Below are positions 40,578 to 52,058 of a stretch of 64,000 nt of DNA, piece by piece; position 1 is the stretch's first letter, and the number at the start of each line of letters is the position of its first letter. Where the stretch lies: positions 277,249 through 341,248 of the forward strand of contig OZ025748.1 of assembly GCA_964019335.1 (NCBI GenBank), written 5' to 3'. Below the pieces are notes generated by a model, which saw only the letters and a list, made by a program, of their open reading frames with translations, was not told the origin of the DNA and made no database searches. The stretch is from Diplonema japonicum (taxonomy: Eukaryota; Euglenozoa; Diplonemea; Diplonemida; Diplonemidae). Made by a program: the position numbers and the translations under genes.

Positions 40578-43500
40578 ATGGCAACCGATTATGAAATGCA
40601 AGAGTTGCCTCCCCCAGAGGGTGGGGAGGTGGCAGCAGAAGGCGAGGACCTCTTCGAGGAGCCTGCGGAGGACCTTGTGCAAGAAGAGTGGGCCGACCCC
40701 ATGCAGCCTGGGCAAGAGCTGTACGCCTACGGGGAGGAAGGGGAAGAGCACCCTCTTGAGCCGCCGGCACCCATGCCTTTGCACGACGCCGTTGAGGGAG
40801 AAGGGATAGTGGAGGCTGAGGACGGGATGATGGAGGGAGGGGAAGAGGAGGAAGGGGAGGAGTACGACGGCGAGGAGCGTGACGAGGAAGGGCTCACGAA
40901 GGAGGAGAGGAAAGAGAGGGACAAAGCAGCGAAGAGGGAAGGGGAGGAAGCGAGAAAGCTTCAGAAACAGGAGGAGAAGGACCGGAAGAAGGAGGAAAAG
41001 AAACGGAAGAAGCTCGCGAAGCAAGAGGAGAAGGAGCGTCTTGCGGAGGAACGAGCAAGGGAGCGGGCACAGCGTGGGGTGGATGACGACGATGATGATG
41101 ATGATGATGATGACGATGAGGACGAAGAGGAGAGGAGGCGCCGTCGCAGGAAGGCGAAGGGGGAGAAGTTTACGTGCTACGGGTGGATGAACAAGGTGGC
41201 GCAAGAGATCGGGTTCAGCACGTGGTTCCGGGTGTACGTGCTGTACCTTCTCTTCTGCAACCTAACCTTCGTGACGCTTCTCGGGTACCACTTTATGATG
41301 GCGGCTGGCTACCGGATGGTGGTCCCTCCTGTGTCGAAGACCTTCTTCGTGAGCTTCACGATGTTGTGCACCTTCTTCGTGTCGATGACCTTGTTCAACA
41401 CCTTCATCTGGCTGAACATTCGCCTCGTGGTGAGTTGGCTGGGGATGACTCGTGAGAGCTGCAACCTGTTCTTCCTCCCGAACCGCTACGAGGACCCTGT
41501 GAAGGCAGTGCGCCTGCGAGACTACCAGCTCCTTCTCTTCGAGCTGGCCGTTCTTGTGGTTCCCTTGGTCTACTCTGTGGTCAAGGTGGTGACAGGTGGG
41601 GAGCTTGCGACCTCCGTTGTGGGTCATTTTTCCTTCGTCTCCTTTGTGGTTTTCGGGATCCTGTTCGCCGCTCTTTGGGTCTACTTCTGGTTCCGCTCCA
41701 TTCGTGCGAAGAGCAAGGCTTGGCGTCTTGGGAACAAGCTTCTGAAGGAAGCAAAGGCTGCTGAGAGGTACAGCGACAGTGAAAGCGATGAAAGTGAAGA
41801 GAGCGAAGAGGATGAAGATGACGACTCCGAAGAGGAGAGGTGTGTGACATAATAAAATAAAAGGGTTGTCAGAACAACAACAACAAATACAGAAGGAAGA
41901 AGAAGAAGAAGAAGAACAAGAAGAGGAGGGGAGACGACAGCAGCGACGATGATGATGATGACGACAGGTAAGTACAGGGGTTAACACAACACAACACAAC
42001 ACAACACAACACAACACAACACAACACAACACAACACAACACAACACAACACAACACAACACAACACAACACAACACAACACAACTAATAGGAGGAAGAA
42101 AAGGAAGAAGAAGAACCGTCGTGACGACGATTCAAGTGAGGAAGAGGAAAGGTATGCCAAACAATCAGTTTCTTAATCATCTTTTTTTTTTTTTTACAGG
42201 AGGAGAAAGAAGAAGGCAAAGAAAAGGCGGAAGTCTGGGAAGTCGGACTCCGAGAAGGAACAAAAGCCTCGTGTTCCGTGGCACCGCAGGAAACTTGCAA
42301 ACCCCCTTGTGATGGCAGAGTTTGGTGTGGACCTGTTCAGCATCCAAGCCTATGTGCTGCATTGCATCATGGGGGTCATATGGCTCGTGGTGGTGTCGTT
42401 CCCAATCGGGACAGCGGACGGGGCTCCCGTAGAGTGGCTTGCCATCACGGCGGTGGCGCTGATCGGTGGGCTGTTCATGTTGAGGATGGGCCCCTCGAAG
42501 AAGAAGGCGAAGAAAGTGGCGAACAGGCAGAGGCATGCGACCTTGGTGATGATGACTGTGTGGTCCCTGTTCATGTTGGTCGGGGTGATCGCCGCCTTCG
42601 CCGCGAGCATGACGTGGGCTGGGCTTCTGCTCTTTGTGATGCTCCTGATGACGCAGCTGCTGACCGTGAGGCGCCACGACATGCACGTGAGAGAGGAGGG
42701 GGAACCGGGGGCGATGTTCCTTCCCTACACGAACCACGAGAAGAAGGAGAACAAGCGCTGGATACGATGGGGACGCCCTGCCATGTGGATCCCGCTCATC
42801 CCTTGTGGGGACGTGTTCCGTGTGTGCTTCAAGCGTGGGTGCTGTATGGAGCCTCCTGTTCTGAACCCGAACGGTGGTGGGTACGGGGAGCTGAAGGCGA
42901 CGGCGCCCGTCACCGCTGTTGATGGTGGTGCCGATGTTGATGCCAGTGGTGCTGGTGCTGGTGCTGACGGATCTCCCCCGCCCCCCGCTGCAGTGGTGGT
43001 GACGATGGACATGAGGGACGGGAGGCAGGACAAGATCATTCGCCCTGCGGCTTGCCCTGGGTACAAGCTCCCTGGGGCTGAGAGCGAGTACGTGAAGACG
43101 GCCAAGGGGAAGACGCGGTTGGGACGGGAGGTGTACTTGAACAGGAGGGAGCGCGTGCTGATGGCCGACGCAATGGTGATGACCTGGTACTTCGCTGTTT
43201 ACCTCATTGTGCTCGGGGTGGTGTACGGCTTCGGGGACTGGCTCCAGCCCGCACCTGGTCTGGGGACACCCACCTCCGGGGGAACGACGCCAGAAAGCTC
43301 TCCGTATGCAGTGTGCATGATGCCGAACTTGTGGCAGGGGCACTCCATCCAGGACTTCGCTTTTTTGAACTACCAGACGCTTCTCGACGCTGACGGCCAG
43401 GGGGCACAGGGGCTGACCACGTGGTTCCCCTCCGCGAGAGTGGCGAACCGCTCGAGCATGGATGCGACCTTCATCGCCGAGAGAGGGCATCCCGTCGGAT

Positions 43501-44159
43501 GGGTGCACTACTCCACAGGCAGGGGGGAGGTGATCGTGTTGTACGGGGACAGCCCGAAGAAGGAATGGATGCGCGACGTGGACACATGGGGCGAGGCGGG
43601 GTTGTACCAGCTCCTCGGGGCACTGAACCCTTTCTTCGCCCTGTGGCCCCAGTCCAACCAGGAAGGGTTCGTGAAGGCCGCCGGCTACGTGAAGAAGGGG
43701 ATGGAGCAACAGAACCCACTGGCCCCTGTGGAGCGGTACCTGCAGTCGGTCCTCACAGACGGCAACACGGATCGCGTGTACCTCTCTGGACACGGGCCCT
43801 ACGGAGGCTGGGCGAAGATCCTGTGGCAGAAGGTGAAGGGCGGTGCCACTTCGGCGAGCGCAGCGAAGCTGGAAGGGGTGGTGGCGTTCGCACCTCCCGG
43901 GACACGCTGGACGGGCGAGAGGCTTGACGCACCGGCCCTGTCTACATCGAACGAGGTGTCGCTCGTCCCGAGGCGTGCGGCCCTCTCTCTCATCGACAGG
44001 CAGACGGGGTTCGTGCAGGAGACAGAGTGTGACACTGCAAACAGCATCACAGCCTGCCAGACGATGGACGTCCTCCTCTGCGAGCTCCTGAAGAGCTGCG
44101 GTGACCCGGATGGCAGGTCCTACACAGGCTTCACCGCAGACGGCAAGTGCAAACTCTGA
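40578..44159 (+). CDS. Polytopic membrane protein with degenerate lipase-like domain, copy 1 (1118 aa)
   Basis: Exons 40578-41839, 41893-41967, 42092-42151 and 42200-44159 join in phase 2 across introns of 53, 124 and 48 nt, each junction creating an Arg codon. The N-terminal 200 residues are acidic then Lys/Glu coiled coil with a 12-Asp run. Four TM segments follow (about 215-390), then a charged Ser/Asp/Lys linker encoded by exons 2-3, then further TM segments in exon 4 (about 510-620 and 790-810). The C-terminal domain (about 850-1118) has class-3 lipase order, but GHSLGG reads GHGPYGG (residues 996-1002), followed by GVVAFAPPGTRW; the nucleophile Ser is missing. The start lies 18 nt after a CAG acceptor. 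Function unknown. Confidence 0.8.
41980..42085 (+). repeat. (ACAAC)n pentanucleotide array inside an intron
   Basis: Intron 2 of the 1118-aa protein gene starts GTAAGTACAGGGGTT and then consists of about twenty ACAAC units before CTAATAG. The homologous intron at 47196-47297 is 22 nt shorter and has one imperfect unit, so the array changed length after the genes duplicated or were last homogenised. CTAAT just before the acceptor could serve as the branch point. Confidence 0.9.
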
Positions 44160-44991
44160 AAAATGAATCATCAAGGAAGAAAGAAATAAAATAAGAACAG
44201 TGAAATGTAGATGAACGAAAAAAAAAAAGAAGGGATTTTTTTGTTTTTGAAATGTATTTTATTGGACCGAAGAAGAGAAATTCTGGAAACTACCGTCGTG
44301 CCAAGTCTGTTTGATGGCCTGACATTGCAGCTTTTACCCCACCCCCCCTTTTTTTAAAGGTCCTGGGGGAGAATTATTATTTTTTTGTTTAGGGCGGCCC
44401 TCCTGAGGGGGTTTGTCCTGCACTTTGAGTTTTGTTCATTATAATTACCAGATTTGAGATTATTATGTACCGTGAAAAGTCCCAAATTGGGGGGGGGTTT
44501 TTTAAAAGGTACATATAATTTTTTGCAGTACGACAATAAATGTGGTGCATTATAGAATACCCAGAAATGTCCCTTAACCCCAATCCTGCCTGAGCATGTG
44601 GATCAACTGTGTCACCGGGCTGTTTTCCCGAAGATTCAGGGAATCGCGATTTTTTGGAAAACCTGAAAAAAAAACCAGGGTTTTTAGGAGGGGTTTGATA
44701 CCCCCCTCCCCTTGTTTTTTCAGAATAAAAGCAATAGAAAAAGAAAATAGAAGTTCTACTGCACTCTCCAGCCTCTACCAATTTTTAATTGGTAAACCCT
44801 GCTAGTGTGTGTGGTGAGGACGCAAACAAAGAGCCGGCTGAAGGTACACACCTGAAGAGGCCCTCCGCAAGTATCTATCTTGGCCTAGCCTTGTGGGTTG
44901 ATGTGGCAGGTGCCGCAAGCTTGGACCGCTTTAATTTACCCCCCCCTTTTTTTCAGGCGTCCTGCCACATACCGCAGGTACCCTTAAATGT

Positions 44992-45032
<41 letters not shown>

Positions 45033-45805
45033 CTAAGGTGGTGGGGATAACATGAAAATATAAGAAAAACATCAGATGTGTTGTTCGCTGTTGACCTCCT
45101 CGTCGGTCATCACCGGTAGCGCCCGAGTGGAATAATGCAGATGCTCAGGGTGACGAACAGGCAGCAAACTGCACGAGCGCAGAATCTTGGTTACCCGGGA
45201 CGCACCGGCTGGGGTTGAGCTGTACACCGCACGCATTAAGGACACGACGCGGAACGCAGAAGAAGCTACAACTCGGCCGCGGTGCGCCCCCTGTAATCAA
45301 GTAGACGGTTCTTGTGCAGGGCGCCGCCAACACCGGCCTCCTTTAACTCATATTTTTTTTTTTTTTTTTTTTTTTTCCCCCATTCCCCTTTCATTCTTTC
45401 CTCGATTCCTAGCACTGAAAAAGGAAACGGGGTTTTTTTTTTTGTTTTTTGTTTTCTTGCTCTATCGTGTAAAACAGTAAGATTTCTCTGGAACCCCTCA
45501 AGGTTCTTCCAAATATCGGCTGCCAAAAGATATAGTTTAGGCAAACACCCCCCCCCCCCCCCCCCCCCCATATGTGACATTTCAATATAAAGCGAGGTGG
45601 AAAAGAAAGAAAAAAAAATAGAGAAAAAAATACAAAAAAAAGAAGAAGAAAAAAAGAAATAGCATCCGTTCTGTTCTCTGTTTTGTCTAGTGCCCACACG
45701 GACACCTTTATTGCATACACACCCTTTACATGTAGTATCTATGTCTTACCTTTTAGTTGTCTCCCCCCTTTGATCTCTCACATCGCACACAGGAACACTG
45801 CCTAA
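44160..45805. other. 1.6-kb spacer between the duplicated membrane-protein genes
   Basis: No gene is supported. It contains dispersed repeats shared with the cathepsin region: CAGGCGTCCTGCCAC at about 44956, a 63-bp motif at 45208-45270, and TGTAATCAAGTAGACGG at about 45293. It also has a long T-run (about 44995-45032), another at 45350-45376, and a C-run near 45548-45570. The segment 44260-44800 is unique sequence with no recognisable content. The sequence just before 45806 ends in CACACAG, the acceptor for copy 2. Confidence 0.65.
45208..45345 (+). repeat. Dispersed repeat C, also at 14027, 14806 and 19829
   Basis: The first half matches 14027-14090 and 19829-19892 (GAGCTGTACACCGCACGCAT versus GAGCTGCACACCGCACGCAT, then a shared GAACGCAGAAGAAGCTACA). 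The second half matches 14806-14858 (TAATCAAGTA then TTGTGCAGGG) and, weakly, 59815-59858. Both halves can be read in one frame (ELYTARIKDTTRNAEEATT), but the ORF is short. It may be a mobile fragment or a duplicated 5' region. Confidence 0.7.
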
Positions 45806-48800
45806 ATGGCAACCGATTATGAAATGCAAGAGTTGCCTCCCCCAGAGGGTGGGGAGGTGGTAGCAGAAGGCGAGGACCTCTTCGAGGATCCTGCGGAAGA
45901 CCTTGTGCAAGAAGAGTGGGCCGACCCCATACAGCCAGTGCCCGGGCAAGAGATGTACCACGGGGAGGAGTGGGAAGAGCACCCTCTAGACCCTCCAACA
46001 CCCATGCCTTTGCCTGACTCCGTTGGGGAACAGATGGCGGAAGAGGAGGACGGGATGATGGAGGGAGGGGAAGAGGAGGAAGGGGAGGAGTACGACGGCG
46101 AGGAGCGTGACGAGGAAGGGCTCACGAAGGAGGAGAGGAAAGAGAGGGACAAAGCAGCGAAGAGGGAAGGGGAGGAAGCGAGAAAGCTTCAGAAACAGGA
46201 GGAGAAGGACCGGAAGAAGGAGGAAAAGAAACGGAAGAAGCTCGCGAAGCAAGAGGAGAAGGAGCGTCTTGCGGAGGAACGAGCAAGGGAGCGGGCACAG
46301 CGTGGGGTGGATGACGACGATGATGATGATGATGATGATGACGATGAGGACGAAGAGGAGAGGAGGCGCCGTCGCAGGAAGGCGAAGGGGGAGAAGTTTA
46401 CGTGCTACGGGTGGATGAACAAGGTGGCGCAAGAGATCGGGTTCAGCACGTGGTTCCGGGTGTACGTGCTGTACCTTCTCTTCTGCAACCTAACCTTCGT
46501 GACGCTTCTCGGGTACCACTTTATGATGGCGGCTGGCTACCGGATGGTGGTCCCTCCTGTGTCGAAGACCTTCTTCGTGAGCTTCACGATGTTGTGCACC
46601 TTCTTCGTGTCGATGACCTTGTTCAACACCTTCATCTGGCTGAACATTCGCCTCGTGGTGAGTTGGCTGGGGATGACTCGTGAGAGCTGCAACCTGTTCT
46701 TCCTCCCGAACCGCTACGAGGACCCTGTGAAGGCAGTGCGCCTGCGAGACTACCAGCTCCTTCTCTTCGAGCTGGCCGTTCTTGTGGTTCCCTTGGTCTA
46801 CTCTGTGGTCAAGGTGGTGACAGGTGGGGAGCTTGCGACCTCCGTTGTGGGTCATTTTTCCTTCGTCTCCTTTGTGGTTTTCGGGATCCTGTTCGCCGCT
46901 CTTTGGGTCTACTTCTGGTTCCGCTCCATTCGTGCGAAGAGCAAGGCTTGGCGTCTTGGGAACAAGCTTCTGAAGGAAGCAAAGGCTGCTGAGAGGTACA
47001 GCGACAGTGAAAGCGATGAAAGTGAAGAGAGCGAAGAGGATGAAGATGACGACTCCGAAGAGGAGAGGTGTGTGACATAATAAAATAAAAGGGTTGTCAG
47101 AACAACAACAACAAATACAGAAGGAAGAAGAAGAAGAAGAAGAACAAGAAGAGGAGGGGAGACGACAGCAGCGACGATGATGATGATGACGACAGGTAAG
47201 TACAGGGGTTAACACAACACAACACAACACAACAACACAACACAACACAACACAACACAACACAACACAACACAACACAACACAACACAACTAATAGGAG
47301 GAAGAAAAGGAAGAAGAAGAACCGTCGTGACGACGATTCAAGTGAGGAAGAGGAAAGGTATGCCAAACAATCAGTTTCTTAATCATCTTTTTTTTTTTTT
47401 TACAGGAGGAGAAAGAAGAAGGCAAAGAAAAGGCGGAAGTCTGGGAAGTCGGACTCCGAGAAGGAACAAAAGCCTCGTGTTCCGTGGCACCGCAGGAAAC
47501 TTGCAAACCCCCTTGTGATGGCAGAGTTTGGTGTGGACCTGTTCAGCATCCAAGCCTATGTGCTGCATTGCATCATGGGGGTCATATGGCTCGTGGTGGT
47601 GTCGTTCCCAATCGGGACAGCGGACGGGGCTCCCGTAGAGTGGCTTGCCATCACGGCGGTGGCGCTGATCGGTGGGCTGTTCATGTTGAGGATGGGCCCC
47701 TCGAAGAAGAAGGCGAAGAAAGTGGCGAACAGGCAGAGGCATGCGACCTTGGTGATGATGACTGTGTGGTCCCTGTTCATGTTGGTCGGGGTGATCGCCG
47801 CCTTCGCCGCGAGCATGACGTGGGCTGGGCTTCTGCTCTTTGTGATGCTCCTGATGACGCAGCTGCTGACCGTGAGGCGCCACGACATGCACGTGAGAGA
47901 GGAGGGGGAACCGGGGGCGATGTTCCTTCCCTACACGAACCACGAGAAGAAGGAGAACAAGCGCTGGATACGATGGGGACGCCCTGCCATGTGGATCCCG
48001 CTCATCCCTTGTGGGGACGTGTTCCGTGTGTGCTTCAAGCGTGGGTGCTGTATGGAGCCTCCTGTTCTGAACCCGAACGGTGGTGGGTACGGGGAGCTGA
48101 AGGCGACGGCGCCCGTCACCGCTGTTGATGGTGGTGCCGATGTTGATGCCAGTGGTGCTGGTGCTGGTGCTGACGGATCTCCCCCGCCCCCCGCTGCAGT
48201 GGTGGTGACGATGGACATGAGGGACGGGAGGCAGGACAAGATCATTCGCCCTGCGGCTTGCCCTGGGTACAAGCTCCCTGGGGCTGAGAGCGAGTACGTG
48301 AAGACGGCCAAGGGGAAGACGCGGTTGGGACGGGAGGTGTACTTGAACAGGAGGGAGCGCGTGCTGATGGCCGACGCAATGGTGATGACCTGGTACTTCG
48401 CTGTTTACCTCATTGTGCTCGGGGTGGTGTACGGCTTCGGGGACTGGCTCCAGCCCGCACCTGGTCTGGGGACACCCACCTCCGGGGGAACGACGCCAGA
48501 AAGCTCTCCGTATGCAGTGTGCATGATGCCGAACTTGTGGCAGGGGCACTCCATCCAGGACTTCGCTTTTTTGAACTACCAGACGCTTCTCGACGCTGAC
48601 GGCCAGGGGGCACAGGGGCTGACCACGTGGTTCCCCTCCGCGAGAGTGGCGAACCGCTCGAGCATGGATGCGACCTTCATCGCCGAGAGAGGGCATCCCG
48701 TCGGATGGGTGCACTACTCCACAGGCAGGGGGGAGGTGATCGTGTTGTACGGGGACAGCCCGAAGAAGGAATGGATGCGCGACGTGGACACATGGGGCGA

Positions 48801-49365
48801 GGCGGGGTTGTACCAGCTCCTCGGGGCACTGAACCCTTTCTTCGCCCTGTGGCCCCAGTCCAACCAGGAAGGGTTCGTGAAGGCCGCCGGCTACGTGAAG
48901 AAGGGGATGGAGCAACAGAACCCACTGGCCCCTGTGGAGCGGTACCTGCAGTCGGTCCTCACAGACGGCAACACGGATCGCGTGTACCTCTCTGGACACG
49001 GGCCCTACGGAGGCTGGGCGAAGATCCTGTGGCAGAAGGTGAAGGGCGGTGCCACTTCGGCGAGCGCAGCGAAGCTGGAAGGGGTGGTGGCGTTCGCACC
49101 TCCCGGGACACGCTGGACGGGCGAGAGGCTTGACGCACCGGCCCTGTCTACATCGAACGAGGTGTCGCTCGTCCCGAGGCGTGCGGCCCTCTCTCTCATC
49201 GACAGGCAGACGGGGTTCGTGCAGGAGACAGAGTGTGACACTGCAAACAGCATCACAGCCTGCCAGACGATGGACGTCCTCCTCTGCGAGCTCCTGAAGA
49301 GCTGCGGTGACCCGGATGGCAGGTCCTACACAGGCTTCACCGCAGACGGCAAGTGCAAACTCTGA
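45806..49365 (+). CDS. Polytopic membrane protein with degenerate lipase-like domain, copy 2 (1118 aa)
   Basis: Exons 45806-47067, 47121-47195, 47298-47357 and 47406-49365; introns of 53, 102 and 48 nt. From about codon 83 to the stop it is essentially identical to copy 1, introns included except for the (ACAAC)n length. The first 83 codons differ by many substitutions and small indels (DPIQPVPGQEMYHGEEWEEH versus DPMQPGQELYAYGEEGEEH). Sequence outside ATG and stop is unrelated to copy 1. The lipase-like motif again reads GHGPYGG. Acceptor CACACAG lies 14 nt before the ATG. Confidence 0.8.
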
Positions 49366-49665
49366 AGTATCAAAGTCCTGTTGTGTGAAATAGATCATTT
49401 TTAATTTTTATTTCCCCCGTTTCAGCAAGTAGCGGATCTCGGCTGATAGTTGTTTTATCGATTTGTAGATTTTTGCTTTGTGTTTCCAACCCCACCCCGA
49501 TTTGCTTGATTCAGATCTTTATAAAATAGAAAAAAAAAAAAAAAAAAAAAATAGAAGCAGTGTGCTGTTAGATGGCTGCCGCACCTCCTCTCCCTTCCTA
49601 CTTTTTATTGTCTTTTCTACCTTTTTTTACAAGTCACCTTTATGACACACAGGACCCGTACAAAC
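49366..49665. other. Spacer before the thioesterase gene
   Basis: Unique A/T-rich sequence with an A-run near 49529-49550. It ends with a pyrimidine tract and ACACACAG about 13 bases before the thioesterase start. No gene seen. Confidence 0.65.
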
Positions 49666-50604
49666 ATGATGAACCGCACGGTAATTGCCCTGGCGATGCT
49701 GGGGGTTGTGAGCGGGTTCAGGCTCACGGAGCTTGAGGGAGAGCTGAAGAAAAACAGCGAGGCGGGGCGTCTCCCCACAGTGACAGCACACGGGATGGGA
49801 GACAGCTGCTTCAACAGGGGTTTCAAACAGCTGACGGAGGCGGTGGCGAACACAACGGGAAGCTACGCCGTGTGCATCCCCGGGGCTCCTAACGAGCCTG
49901 AGGACACGCTGTCAGGGTTCTTTGTGAACATGAACGAGAACGTCAAGATCTTCGCGAAGAAGGTGAAGGAGGACCCGAAGCTCGCAGGTGGCTTCAACGC
50001 GATCGGGTTGTCGCAGGGGAACAGCGTGATCAGGGGGTACATCCAGAAGTACAACGACCCCCCTGTGAAGACATGGCTGTCCGTCCACGGTACTGTAATG
50101 GGTGTCGCAGGCTTCCCGAACTGCAACCCTGCTGGGCTTCTTGCCCCCGTGTGCGACCAGCTGGACGAGAAGCTTGGTGACGAGGCCTACTACATTGAGA
50201 CACAGGAGGCACTCTTCCAGGCGAACTACTTCCGCGACCCTATGAGGGTGAACACCTCGCAGTACAAAAGGAACTCGCAGCTCGGGGAGTGGAACGGTGA
50301 GGGTGAGAGGGTGAACCCTCTGTACAAGGAGAACTTCGTCAAGGTGGAGAGGTTCGCCATGATCAAGGCGATGAAGGACACGATGGTGTACCCCAACTGG
50401 GGTGAGTGGTGGGGGCAGTTCACCCCCGGCTCCTACCACACCATCCAGAAGATCAACGAGACCGACATGTACCAGAGGGACACCTTCGGACTCAAGACCG
50501 TCCACGAGGCCGGGAAGATCCTCTTTAACCACACCGACGGTAACCACCTTGTCTTCTCCATGGAGCAGCTCGAGTGGTGGGTCAACAACTACTTCCTTGG
50601 GTGA
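49666..50604 (+). CDS. PPT1: Palmitoyl-protein thioesterase (PPT1 type), 312 aa
   Basis: The start MMNRTVIALAMLGVVSGF is a signal peptide and follows the acceptor ACACACAG; an ATG at 49642 lies upstream of that acceptor and is less likely. The catalytic triad is complete: Ser116 in GLSQGNS, Asp238 in MKDTMVYPNWGEWW, and His294 in DGNHLVFS. Other family marks are TAHGMGDSC near the N-terminus, VHGTVMGVAGFPNC, and YQRDTFGLKTVHEAGKI. The enzyme removes S-linked palmitate from proteins in lysosomes; several N-glycosylation sequons (NTT, NTS, NET, NHT) fit a luminal protein. Length equals that of the animal enzyme (about 306). Confidence 0.95.
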   Translation: MMNRTVIALAMLGVVSGFRLTELEGELKKNSEAGRLPTVTAHGMGDSCFNRGFKQLTEAVANTTGSYAVCIPGAPNEPEDTLSGFFVNMNENVKIFAKKVKEDPKLAGGFNAIGLSQGNSVIRGYIQKYNDPPVKTWLSVHGTVMGVAGFPNCNPAGLLAPVCDQLDEKLGDEAYYIETQEALFQANYFRDPMRVNTSQYKRNSQLGEWNGEGERVNPLYKENFVKVERFAMIKAMKDTMVYPNWGEWWGQFTPGSYHTIQKINETDMYQRDTFGLKTVHEAGKILFNHTDGNHLVFSMEQLEWWVNNYFLG

Positions 50605-50997
50605 GCGTGGCTTGTTATTCGGTTACTGGTAGTAAGGTGAAACTTCCCTGTTTCCCCCCCAACCCCGCTTCTTTGAACTGTCAGTAATCTTCGATAGTTA
50701 GAGTCCTTCTGCCTCGAAGAAAGAAAACAGATGGGCAAATGAAGATTTTCTCTCTCTCTTTTTTAAGGGCTGTGTTGTCAACATTGTCCCCACCCTTTCT
50801 GTGGAGTGGCATCGTCTGAATCTGTGCTTACGTTCTTTCTATTCTTTCCTTTTCCTTTTTTTTTCATTCTTTTTTGTACTTCTTGTTTTTTTTCTTCCGT
50901 GATGTTATCCAGTGTCATTCTTGTCTTGCACTCCCTACTCACCTTAACATGCGAGAAAAAAAAAGGCGTTATTTTGAAAAAGAGAGGGAAAGAATAA
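50605..50997. other. Spacer, T-rich
   Basis: Pyrimidine tracts at about 50745-50765 and 50835-50895, then a purine-rich leader (about 50953-50997) directly before the next ATG. No gene seen. Confidence 0.65.
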
Positions 50998-51965
50998 ATG
51001 TCGGGGCTTTTGAAGTATCTGATTGCAGCCGCAGCGCTTGGCACGGGGATGTACTTGAATGAAGGAATTAGGTATTGACCGGTAGAAGAAAAAAGGGAGG
51101 AAACAAAAAAAAAAAAAAACAGAAACCGCGGGTTCAACTTGGGTGTTTGCGGTGTGCACAAAGTGAACGTGATGGGGCTGGGTATGGACAACGCAGAGTC
51201 CCTAGCGGCCATCAATGAAAAGACCGAACAGCTGTCGAAATGGCTGGGGAGGGATATCGACATGGAAATAAAGCAAAAGGTGCTGACACCACTGAATGTC
51301 AACGAGCTGACAGAGAGCAACGAGTACGGTGTGTGGTCAGACCCATGTGAGTTTTCGATTTACGGATGTGGTGAAGGACGACCTGCACTGCTTTTCCTCC
51401 CAGGATTCAGCGCCTCCGCCGAGGCCATCACCGGTATGCTACACCCAACTACACGAACCCCACAAAAGGTGCTGTCCCGCTCATTGCCAGAGCCGTGAAC
51501 AGCAGCTTGTTGGTTTGCAGCTACACACGTGACACCGCAGTGGACAGAGCGCAGGCCTGCTACGAAGAAGCCCTGAGGAATTCCTCCACCGTTTATGTGG
51601 CTGCCATGTCGGAGGGCGTTGGTGTTGCCGTCGCACTGCACAGGACTTTGAAGGAAAAGCCTGCCGGGTACTGGTTCATGTCCCCTTGGATGAGGCAGAC
51701 TGAATGTGGGAAGTGGCTGGCGCCGGCCTGCGGCGAGGTGCTGCCGCTCACCATGACCAAGGAAGAGAAGGACTCGCTTCCCCCAACACTCGTCACCTAC
51801 TCCACAGCCACTGCCTCCGATGCTGTCCGGGACTGGGCTACCTCCGTCGGCACAACCGACACATACGCAGACCTCCCACATGACTTTGTCCTGCTGTCGG
51901 ACTGGCTTCCCCAGAACATCGAAGCTGTAATGACAGCAAAGAAATTTTTTTCCGAGGCTAAATAG
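50998..51965 (+). CDS. Membrane-anchored alpha/beta hydrolase-like protein, 293 aa
   Basis: Three exons, 50998-51071, 51123-51433 and 51469-51965, with introns of 51 nt (GTATTG...AACAG) and 35 nt (GTATGC...AAAAG). The spliced start MSGLLKYLIAAAALGTGMYL is a signal anchor. The body has hydrolase order: ALLFLPGFSASAEAITGAVP (oxyanion region), strand plus nucleophile elbow VYVAAMSEGVGVAVALH (Ser in A-M-S-E-G), a cap segment, and a C-terminal DLPHDFVLLSDWLPQN carrying the likely catalytic His. It resembles the HSL/steryl-acetyl hydrolase group (alpha/beta hydrolase fold-3), but the substrate is unknown. Unspliced, the frame is cut in two. Confidence 0.75.
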
Positions 51966-52058
51966 TTCCTACCCAAACAGTGTGCAATGTGCTGAAAAAA
52001 GTAAAGCCCCTTCCCACGCTCCACTGTTCCGTGATACCTTCCTTACAGGAGCAGCCAC

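Noticed and set aside
43321-43330. Active lipase
   Set aside because: The only lipase-like elbow in the domain reads GHGPYGG at residues 996-1002; no other G-x-S-x-G fits the expected position.
42177-44174. A 665-codon open frame on the minus strand (and its copy at 47383-49398)
   Set aside because: It is antisense to the conserved exon 4 of the membrane protein, has His/Arg/Pro-rich shadow composition, and runs across the intron boundary on the + strand.
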